From positions 1 through 10,071 of the forward strand of contig JAOXYB010068390.1 in NCBI GenBank assembly GCA_028565635.1: a DNA stretch of 10,071 nucleotides. The letters run 5' to 3'. A model generated the notes under the pieces. The model did no database searches, was not told the DNA's origin, and worked only from the letters and a program-made list of their open reading frames with translations. Positions within the stretch are counted from its first letter, which is position 1; each line of letters begins with the position of its first letter. The position numbers and the translations under genes were made by a program. Below are positions 1 through 7,900 of the stretch, piece after piece. The DNA is from Phoronis ovalis. Taxonomy: Eukaryota; Phoronida; Phoronidae.

Positions 1-80
1 AAAAGGGTATGAGTTTTGAGCTCATAGGTCCCAATAAGGGTAGGAATTTTGAGCTACTAGGTCCCAAAAAGGGGCTTATT
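1..80. repeat. 33-bp imperfect tandem repeat, about two copies plus a decayed third
   Basis: Two units with a period of 33 bp lie at about 5-37 and 38-70. They share GGGTA, then TTTTGAGCT (14-22 and 47-55), then AGGTCCCA (26-33 and 59-66). A weak third copy may begin near 71. Because 33 is a multiple of three, a frame stays open and gives an 11-residue peptide repeat (FELIGPNKG, then FELLGPKKG), but nothing suggests it is translated. The array may continue beyond the left edge. It looks like a minisatellite or part of a dispersed repeat. Confidence 0.75.
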
Positions 81-225
81 TTTACCCTTCATAACAAACA
101 TGGGTACCCAGTTATTCTGACTGTCACTCTCCGGGGTATAGCCTCTTTGCCGACTGATTTTGGAAACATTCCGCTTTGGCATTTAAAAAGTACGTGGCAT
201 GTACTCTAGCTAGCTGTTATTTCAG
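81..225 (+). other. intron tail upstream of the first visible TTC23 exon
   Basis: The stretch ends in a splice acceptor, with CTGTTATTTCAG ending at 225. I see no earlier TTC23 exon here. The frame open across 176-225 lacks TTC23-like residues and crosses the acceptor, so it is intronic read-through. Confidence 0.6.
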
Positions 226-435
226 GGTATGTGCAAGGCAGCAAAAATATGCTCCAGCAACAACTTATCTGGAAAAAGCATTGGAGACAATAGAAAAGCA
301 ACATGGTCATGACAGCATAGAATTGATACCAGTGTACCAATGTCTTGGCAAGGTGGAACAAAATAAAGGCAGTCATGCAGATCATGAGAAAGCAATTGAA
401 ATGTTTCTTCAAGCTCATTCCATTGCAGCTGCAAA
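226..435 (+). CDS. TTC23: TTC23 exon A (first visible exon)
   Basis: The acceptor TTATTTCAG ends at 225. The exon opens with one base of a split codon and encodes residues 1-69, ending in AA of a codon split after base 2. The donor is AAA|GTTAGT at 436, a weaker site because of T at +3. The protein includes a TPR helix pair (YLEKAL near 14-19) and the family-like VEQ...FLQAHSIA segment (43-67). At 371-382 a short SHAD insertion separates the two helices relative to vertebrate TTC23. If the donor is not used, translation runs on to a stop at 476-478. Confidence 0.88.
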
Positions 436-2773
436 GTTAGTTAAACTATTTTCTGATTTCTATTTTGCTTCTTTATAATATGATACAAAACATGGAATTA
501 ATGTATTGTATAATATACACATAAAATACAATACTTGCACCATATTGTATATGATGAAATGATGTTTATTTTATGTACTATTATATTCATGTAATCTTCA
601 TACAAACAGTCATCTACAAATGGAAAACATGTTTCTAAAGGCTATTCAATAAGAAGGGAAAATTAAAGGTTACAGGATGTTCGTCATGCAGAGAAAATAA
701 AATCTTAATTAATTTAAACATTACACCTTGTTGTTATATTATCATTGTTGTTATATTAGATCATTGTATTGCCCTCACTGCCTGTCCATAACTGATAAAT
801 AATACATATCAATGTTATTATTGCAGCTATAGTGAAGGCACTGTTGAAGTAGCAGAAACGGCATCCATGTTGGCACAGGCGTATTCAAATACTGGAGAAA
901 TTGAAGGAGAAAGTAAGAGCTGCAGTTCCACTTTCATACATGCAAAGGCTCAGGGGTTGTGCAGAAGGCACTTTAAAGTTTGCATGTTTAAAGTATATTA
1001 TACATAAATACATTAAAGCCTCATAATACATAACTGACTTTTAGAAGTACACTCCTCTGTACAACTAAAAGTGAATAGATGTAGTCCTATAGAGTGGTGG
1101 TTTTAAATAAATTTATCTAATATGTAATGCGGCGGCGCATTCTATGTGATATCAAACAACATTTTGCATTTCAGAAAGAGGCTGTAATGGGAGAGATAAA
1201 AATATAGCTACAAAGTTTAAAAATGTATTTAGATGGAACAGTTTGTGGTGATTGATCTAAATTTATATATATTACAGGTATTTTATATAGTTATAGAGGT
1301 ATTTTCGTTACACAGTCAACCAAGAGCTACAGTTAGTCATGATCACATGAATTTTGTTAACTGTAAATAACTTTTATTTTATCAACCCTTATGCAGCTTC
1401 TGCAGAAAGTTACTTAACTGAATCCTTAGCAACCTACCAAACAATGTATGGACCAAATCATGAGAAAACAATAACCATTCAGGATGAGCTGGCAAGGTTA
1501 ATGATCAGAACTGAACGACCAGATGTAAGTTTTGCTTTCAACGTAGAAATTTTCCAAACTAGAAAAGTTAAAAAATATAAAAACCACTCACAGAATTTGT
1601 AATTTCCTCAAGATATCCATGAAACACATTATAAATTCCACAGATTTTTTTTGAGATGTTCTTTCATAGTATTTACTAAGCAAAATTTCAACTCAATTAA
1701 AATATAAGTTCCTGCATCTTTCTGACTATTTCTGGAAAACAAATTCCAGTTATAATTGAGATTGGTTGCAAATTAATATTTACCTGTGTCAACCACTTTG
1801 TATAACTGTTGCATACTGTTAAGTAGAAGCCATATTTTTGCAGGAAGCACTTTCTTTATTGAAGTCTACGATGAAGGCAAAAGCCGAAGTGTATGGTGAA
1901 TATTCCGGTCAAATAGCTGAAACACACAAGCTAATTGGATCTGTGCATTTATCAAATGGAAATCTTGAAGAGTCTTTAAAATCATTTAAAAAGGTGAATT
2001 ACAAGAATTATTGATAATATTGGAATCGCACGTTGCACAGGTTATAAGTAGGATTAAATATTCTGTTTATCTGAATGATATTATTTGTCCAGAACTATGT
2101 TGACATTCACTTTTGTTGCATAACATTGTTTAGATAATTTTATTTTGTAACTGATATACAGAAAATTTAAATTTAGAATATTAGCTGGTGTATTTTGACG
2201 TATGGAAAATATTTTAAAGAATTTTTCAGTTCTTACGTTGCCATATAAGTTAAGTTACATTTTGCACCATAGTCCAATGGTAGCTACCCTTGCACTCTTA
2301 CTACTGTTGACAATGTAAATATCATATGATACTTTTGTTGCAGTGCCAGCAAATGGAAAGTTTAGTCTATGGTTCAAATCATAAGAAACCTAAAGAAACA
2401 CAGAAAACTATCGATCTTTTACTATCGTGAGTACTTCCTATCCTACTATAGCTGAATGCTGCTGATTTCAGAAAAACTGTTTTATATTTCAGTACAAAAT
2501 AATGTGGAAAGACAGTTAGGATAGAAATTTTAAGCTCGTTAAAATTTGTTTTGTTTTACATTGTAAGACATTTCTTGAATAAGTTATGTTTATTAGCTAA
2601 TTTAATACGAATATTTCTTTATTGATGGAGTTTTTGTTACTTTTAGAAATCCATCTTTAGCAGCTAAACAGCCCAAGACAAAACAAGAAGACATATCTAC
2701 TCGTCCAAGGTTTAATACTGTTGTCAACAGATCGTCACAAAATTTGGGAGGTTTCAAAACTGGCTGGGCTTGA
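226..2773 (+). CDS. TTC23: TTC23 orthologue, C-terminal 260 residues in six exons (5' partial)
   Basis: Exons are 226-435, 827-912, 1397-1524, 1844-1993, 2344-2426 and 2647-2773. All introns are GT-AG and the phases agree throughout, ending at TGA 2771-2773. The product is a chain of TPR-like helix pairs: residues ~8-26, ~33-48 with ~52-69, ~71-98, ~101-138, ~142-191 and ~192-218, followed by a basic, Ser/Asn-rich tail to residue 260. Landmarks shared with vertebrate TTC23 as I recall it are VEQ...FLQAH (43-64), AExYxxES (101-108), SIQDE-like TIQDE (near 122), the AKxExxGxxS...AETxxLxG block in exon 4, and YG in exon 5. Human TTC23 is about 447 residues, so roughly the first 40% lies left of the window. 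Known role: vertebrate TTC23 sits in the EvC zone of primary cilia with IQCE and EFCAB7 and affects Hedgehog signalling. The same role here is inference. The paralogue TTC23L is the main alternative. Confidence 0.88.
436..826 (+). other. TTC23 intron A, with short direct and inverted repeats
   Basis: This 391-bp intron is very AT-rich. It holds a small foldback: GTATTGTA (503-510) against TACAATAC (527-534), and ACATAAAATA (519-528) against TATTTTATGT (568-577). It also holds a near-perfect 17/19-bp direct repeat, TTGTTGTTATATTA followed by TCA or GATCA, at 728-744 and 745-763. No exon or RNA gene is visible. Confidence 0.7.
827..912 (+). CDS. TTC23: TTC23 exon B
   Basis: The acceptor TTATTGCAG ends at 826 and the donor is GAAA|GTAAGA at 913. 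The exon completes residue 70 (Asn) and encodes residues 71-98 plus the first base of 99. The motif YSEGTVEVAETASMLAQAY is a TPR helix pair that corresponds to the segment after the FLQAH motif in vertebrate TTC23. The frame agrees with both neighbouring exons. Confidence 0.88.
913..1396 (+). other. TTC23 intron B
   Basis: This 484-bp AT-rich intron shows no exon, RNA gene or recognisable mobile element. The short open frame that starts at 1354 crosses the downstream acceptor and is not a gene start. Confidence 0.7.
1397..1524 (+). CDS. TTC23: TTC23 exon C
   Basis: The acceptor chosen is TTATGCAG ending at 1396. A second in-phase acceptor, CTTCTGCAG, ends at 1405 and would remove nine bases. 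I prefer the first because it keeps the family-like AExYxxES helix start. The exon completes residue 99 and encodes residues 100-141, including YGPNHEKTITIQDELARL, a TPR-type loop and helix. The donor is GAT|GTAAGT, phase 0. Confidence 0.85.
1525..1843 (+). other. TTC23 intron C
   Basis: This 319-bp AT-rich intron ends in ATATTTTTGCAG. Nothing else is recognisable in it. Confidence 0.75.
1844..1993 (+). CDS. TTC23: TTC23 exon D
   Basis: The exon is exactly 50 codons, phase 0 at both ends (TTTTTGCAG|GAA and AAAAAG|GTGAAT), and encodes residues 142-191. It holds the best-matched TTC23 segment: EALSLLKSTMKAKAEVYG, then AETHKLIGSVHLSNGN, then a SLKSFKK helix. Because the exon is symmetric, skipping it would keep the frame. 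Confidence 0.9.
1994..2343 (+). other. TTC23 intron D
   Basis: This 350-bp AT-rich intron ends in TTTTGTTGCAG. No other feature is seen. Confidence 0.75.
2344..2426 (+). CDS. TTC23: TTC23 exon E
   Basis: The acceptor GTTGCAG ends at 2343 and the donor is CTATC|GTGAGT, phase 2. It encodes residues 192-218, the last TPR-like pair (CQQMESLVYG, then ETQKTIDLLL), and corresponds to the last conserved segment of vertebrate TTC23. Confidence 0.88.
2647..2773 (+). CDS. TTC23: TTC23 terminal coding exon F
   Basis: The acceptor TACTTTTAG ends at 2646. The exon completes Ser219 and encodes residues 220-260, stopping at TGA 2771-2773. The tail is Lys/Gln/Ser-rich and probably unstructured. It ends in a Gly- and aromatic-bearing peptide, GGFKTGWA. 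The preceding intron (2427-2646) is 220 bp. Confidence 0.85.
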
Positions 2774-3562
2774 AGTCTATGTGATACTTAATAATAATAA
2801 TTTTGAATATGTTGGCTAGTTTAAATTAGGCGAAGTAACCATGCGGAAATTAGACTTGAAAGATTACTGCCTTTTGCATTTGTTATGTAGCGAGACAATT
2901 TGGAGATATTCAGAATACTATTCTCCACTAGGTGTCACTAGCTAACTAGCACGTTCAGAAATTCTATTTATATCTCCTGCCACCTGTTGGTTTAGTTTCT
3001 GAGAAGTCTTTCAATGCAGTTCATATGTTTAGTGTATGATTATGTGCCTCTTGTTCGATTGTAGAAGCCTGGTTGATATCTGTGCCACATACTGGTGTAG
3101 TGTCTGAATATCTGTCATTGAAGTTATAAATCATACTACTATTTCTATATAGCACTTCACTGCCAGTTTACATAAGCACCCATTTGTCCATCCATTGATT
3201 GTTCATCCTTCCATATGTGTCAGATATGAAATACCATATTTTATGAAATTTACTGGAAGCTATGACAACTGATATGTAAATGAATTGCTTTGGGTTACCA
3301 ATACCATTACCATGAAAAGTACGAAATTTTATTAATTTGTTTCTATTAATTAAGTGATGTATGTTGTAGTCTTTTTTTAAAACTTATGGTATCAGCATTA
3401 TCATTTCATGTAAAAAATTCACTTTATATTGTAAATAGCTTCTGTAACATTTTTGGGATTTCATACTTAATGATTTGTATTTGAAGGCTCTATTTAGAAA
3501 ACTCATTCAATACATTTTTATTACATGATGGTATACTGTTATTAAGTTGTTTATTTGAGACA

Positions 3563-3568
3563 AATAAA
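3563..3568 (+). terminator. poly(A) signal AATAAA, likely for TTC23
   Basis: This is the first AATAAA after the TTC23 stop, about 790 bases downstream. A GT-rich stretch (TGGAAGTGTGTC, 3571-3582) follows immediately, although that is closer than the usual 20-40 bases for a downstream element. AATAAT variants near 2790 could give a shorter 3' UTR. Confidence 0.55.
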
Positions 3569-4033
3569 TATGGAAGTGTGTCAGAATATGACATTCAAAG
3601 AAGAAAATACTTCATGTATATAACTTGTATTTAATGCCATTTTTCAAAATGAGAAGTTGCCTGTAAATACACTGCATTTTAATATATTTATAAATCACTG
3701 TTTTTAATTGATCCTCGTTTATAAACCCAAGTAATTATAATAATATTTTGACATTTTATAAAGTTGTTTAACATTTGAAGTATTAAAACAAACATTACTG
3801 ATAGTTGCACATTTACTTACGACAACCAAATAATATCACAGAAATCAAAAGCATAATCTCCAACTTCTTTTGTGCCTTATGCTCCAAAGACATATTTACT
3901 GTGTTCACCTGTTACCAAGGGAATCGTAGGAAAGACTGAGGGAATCCATACTTCACAAAACAATAATATTTTTTAAAGACTGCATGATTACTAACCACTT
4001 TAGTTGACACAATTTAACTAATTCGAGGCTAGG

Positions 4034-4045
4034 AATAAATTTATT
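4034..4045. terminator. palindromic AATAAATTTATT: poly(A) hexamer on both strands
   Basis: The 12-bp perfect palindrome gives AATAAA at 4034-4039 on + and at 4045-4040 on -. It lies between the two convergent stop codons, 1,261 bases past the TTC23 stop and 566 past the HEATR5 stop. Each gene also has a nearer AATAAA, so this would be a distal, shared signal. In AT-rich DNA such a match can arise by chance. Confidence 0.4.
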
Positions 4046-4565
4046 TAAAATCCCAGTAAAATATTGGATAATTCTAATATTTCGTGGGGTATGTCACTGA
4101 AGAATGATTCCATTAACCTTTCCAGCATTTCCTCATCATAATAGCTGCACACATCTTTGTACAAAAACTCCATTTTCATTCATGGAAGCTCAGAAATGAC
4201 TAGACATGAGACTTATTAATACTAGCATGAGCTCATGCAAAAAAGAATACCTGAACCAGATAAAGCAAAACTGTTCTTGCTATATAAACAATGTCCAAGC
4301 CAATACTAGAAAACTTCATTTTATTATTTTGTTGAAAAATTGTTTGTTCATTTTCGTAGGGAAAGGTACCCTACTGGTATCTGTATTTAGATAAGACATA
4401 AAAGGCATCACTTACTAATTACAAGACATATAAAAGCATAAAATCACATTCACAGGCTAGTTAAGTATTCTCCACATGGATCTTCTGAATTTTTAATGGA
4501 TCATCCATATGTATGTTACAGAAAAAGACGGACCTTCCAAATCTGTCAAACCATTGACTCACTTG

Positions 4566-4571
4566 TTTATT
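4566..4571 (-). terminator. poly(A) signal AATAAA, likely for HEATR5
   Basis: TTTATT on the + strand reads AATAAA on -, only about 40 bases after the HEATR5 stop. A T-rich stretch (GTCTTTTTCTGT on -, near 4518-4530) follows downstream. It would give a very short 3' UTR. Confidence 0.55.
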
Positions 4572-4610
4572 ACAAAAGTAAACCAGTATCAACTCTTTTT
4601 CACTTGTTAA

Positions 4611-4933
4611 TCATGAAAAATTTGTGCTGAAACCCATTTTCAATTGTATTTTTGGTTGAGCAGGTTGTGATTCTTTTTTACTCTGAGACTCGATCTCCGC
4701 TTGTGCCCTACTCTCTTGATTGGCCTTCACAGCACCCTCCAAACGACTTTTTAAATCTGGTGCTCGCCCCATTATTGTTCTAAACTGTTCTGGGTAATTC
4801 GGCCCTATCTGCATAATTTTTTGTAAAGCACAATCATGTAAAGTTCGTGAAGGCTTTGTTGCTGAAGTTATTTTTGTACCGTCCAGTAGGAATGAGATCA
4901 GGATAGGCACTAATACTGACAATAAATTGATTC
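4611..4933 (-). CDS. HEATR5B: HEATR5 terminal coding exon
   Basis: The acceptor ATTCTTTACAG lies right of 4933 and the stop TGA is at 4613-4611. It encodes residues 536-642. The last HEAT helices (LLSVLVPILISFLLDG, then LHDCALQKIMQIGPNYPEQF and IMGRAPDLKSRLEGAVKANQ) match vertebrate HEATR5B well. After a Gln/Ser/Lys linker the protein ends in a basic-hydrophobic peptide, KIQLKMGFSTNFS, similar in place and pattern to the IKLKxxF end of human HEATR5B. Confidence 0.97.
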
Positions 4934-7900
4934 CTGTAAAGAATATTTGAAATTAAATTGCACTGGAAATATACATATACCTGTATTTAATTATAATAAG
5001 TCGCAAGATATTTTCTATTCGTTTTGCGTGCAAAAAAATCTTCTGCACCAACATGATTTTGAGCTACAGTTTATAAAAAAGAACATTTTTGTTCAGTCAG
5101 TAGCTTTGAAAACTACAAAACAACAGATTGCTGCCACTCACAGATTTACAGCTACATCCTACAATGTACAACTCAATTCTATACTATTTTCAGACGCAAA
5201 GAAAGTTTTGAAATTTTAAAGTTTTGTTAAGCATATACTCACTGACTCTTTCTTCCGCTACTTTCACTAATGTTTCCACAACTTTTATACATTCTATAAC
5301 TATGTTCAGTTCCATATCACTTGAAGGTCTGTTAGCCCCGACAGTAGATAAATATTCTATGATAGGAGGTGCTAATGCATGGATGTATGGTGTAGACACT
5401 AAGTGGTCAGGATGTTGAAATACTGAATTCAAAGTCTGTACAGCTTTTAGACGTGTCTGTAAATTACAATGAAACTTTCAGTGTGCAAAGAAGTATCCTT
5501 GCAGTAAAACAATTGCAAGCACATTAAGCCAGTAACTGCGCAAATGTACAAATAATTTGTCCACTACATTATGGCTTTAGAGCATTACTCATTCTACAAA
5601 TAATTTGCCAGCAAAAGTTTTACGTCAAATAAATAAAACCTGATTAGTGTTGAAAATGCATGGAGAAAGCTCTGGTATTATCACATCTGATGTAGACATC
5701 GAAATGACGCCAAAAAACCTGATAGTAAGTTAAGATACTTCACCAGAACTGAATGAATAATCATCAAAAAACAATTTAAGTACTCACAGCAGCATTTTTG
5801 GAAGTCCAACAATTCTGAAATATTTCTATGCACGGATCTTTTAAATTTGTAGCATTCATCACTTTATGTGAACATGTAGTTATAAACACAGCAATTGTGA
5901 GCAAGAGAACACAGTCATCCAGTCCCAATCTGTCTTGACTGGCATCTATTGGAAATAGAATAATTTTTCCAGATTTTAAAGCAGTACTTTTAACTGGAGA
6001 AACTAACCATTGTTTTTTTCCATTTTCTATAAAAGCATCAAGTAACTACTTCTGGGAGTGAAAGATTATCAGAAGTCAATACAGTTATAGAGCTTGAGAA
6101 AATTCAATTTTGTGGACATGCAAGTGTAAAATGTGTATCAAGCAAATGTTTGATATTGGTGAAGCAAAATACATTTATACATTTTTAATTCATTACCTGG
6201 TTTGGAATAGTCTAAAACAGTTGCTAAAGCACTTTGTAACAATTTCTGCCAGTCTTCAGAGCAATTTTCATGTTTAGTATATGGGTGTGTACATAATAGT
6301 TTGAGAGCTTGTAAAGAACTGGCAACAGCTGAAGACAAAGGTACATCACATCCCTTTGGAGCTAATTCTCTGATCACACCAGTAGTTAGGAAAAGGACTG
6401 TAGGAAGAATGTGGACGCTTCCTGGAAACAAAACAAAATGTAGCATAGCCAGTATTAATGTAAGAACCAAGTTAAATACTACATAATCAAGGAAAACACT
6501 ACAATACTCTGAAAAATTATATAAAAGGATGAAAGGTAGCCATGTTCAATAAGTGGATTGTAATAATATGCATACATTGTTTATATTTAAAATTCAATCA
6601 CATCATACGAATTCATGATGGTGCCATATAAGTTTTGTATCAAAACAAGTCTTCGAGGATAAAACAGCAAACATGTTAACATGCAGGTAGAAAAATCACC
6701 TTTAGGAGAGCATAAACTTGATAGTTCTGCCATAGTAGTTACAGTTGCTGCAATGAGCTGGTTTTCTTCTTCAGACATTTTTAGTGGCTGTCTTGTCTGA
6801 AAGCCTGTAGTTGGTAACGAAGGATTTAAAGCTGGCATACGTCTTGTAAGTACACACAGACAAACTTCTAACGTGGCATAAGCTATTGATTTTCCAGGAA
6901 TTATTTTGCCACTCTCTCCTCCATCTCCAAGACGTAGGTCTTTTTTTAACTGTTGTTTCTTGTCATCTGATTCTTGATTGGCTGGTTTGTCTTCTGTATC
7001 AGAATCTAAAGAAAGATGATAGAGACATATATCCACAGTTTTAAATTTGCGACACCAATCTGATCAATTTTTACCAACAATTTCTGCTGTAAACTTGTAA
7101 AGCTAATATGGTCATGCAAAATACATCTCTAGCAAACCTTCTTGCACATAAATTTGGTAAATAACACTGTAGATTGAAATAAAAACATAAGGATCTGGTC
7201 AGAAAGAAACGAGCTTTTGATACATTCTGTTTCAAAAAGACCTTGCAGGAGTGGTCCCAATATTTTAGTTTTAATTTTTATGAAAATATATTTTATTTCG
7301 CCATTTTTATTTTTTTTAAATCAATTTTTTGTTAGTTGAGGGAGGGGAATGATCAAACTCCTCGAACCCTCCCACCCCATACACTCATCCAAAACACTGC
7401 AGGAGGTGACAAACAGCAGAATGTGAGCAAACATAATGGAAGTTTCAGCATGACTTCCTTAAACTAGTTCATAATTAATTTTTGTTGTTTCTTGTAAACC
7501 TGTCAGTTTGATGTGAGAATAAACTGGACTCAAATTTCAATAAGACATGATATAATCAAGAACAAATAGTTTACATAACTATTACACTATTGCTTATACC
7601 ATCAGCAGAGACATAAAACTTAGTATTATGGCATTATTCTTGCTGATAAAATGAGTTACAGCTCTAATGGTTTATATTACCTGGTTCATTGGCTTCGTTC
7701 TTATCCATGGTTTCCTTAGTTGCTTTTATCACCTGCTTCACTACATCTATAGCTACAAGACGGGTATCTGTATTCTCTCTTGTTAACATCAGTCTACAAG
7801 AAAAATCGTCAGATGCTAATATAAGCTAGAAAGGGGATTGATTTTTTTTCTAACCCCCTCCCCTTGTACTTCAAATATCTCACAAATTCCTTGTGCCTAA

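Larger units (their letters stand above)
2774..4610. other. convergent intergenic region and 3' UTRs
   Basis: This stretch of 1,837 bases separates the stop codons of two convergent genes. It is AT-rich with a TAA microsatellite at about 2789-2800. The TTC23 3' UTR probably runs to about 3590, after AATAAA and a GT-rich stretch. The HEATR5 3' UTR starts at 4610 and runs leftwards. A short open frame at 4206-4394 has unremarkable composition and no family resemblance. I see no RNA gene or mobile element. Confidence 0.7.

Noticed and set aside
9-209. Open frame of 66 codons at the left edge
   Set aside because: It is open mainly because the 33-bp repeat is a multiple of three. The second half has no family resemblance, and the frame runs towards a splice acceptor.
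500-580. Foldback in TTC23 intron A as a possible MITE or small RNA hairpin
   Set aside because: The stems are short (8-10 bp), overlapping and made almost only of A and T. This is expected in such sequence.
2255-2300. tRNA-like phrase (TCCAATGGTAGCTACC)
   Set aside because: There is no matching T-arm or acceptor stem at the right spacing. It is ordinary intron sequence.
4206-4394. 62-codon open frame in the intergenic region
   Set aside because: Its composition follows the AT-rich background. There is no domain, no splice context and no resemblance to a known family.
4947-5219. 90-codon + strand open frame
   Set aside because: It lies inside HEATR5 intron 8, antisense to the gene, and is AT-driven with no family features.
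7335-7380. G-run/C-run inverted pair in intron 4, and a second C-rich run near 7852-7864
   Set aside because: I considered copies of one mobile element. The two sites share only low-complexity C/G runs, and no terminal repeats or target-site duplications are visible.
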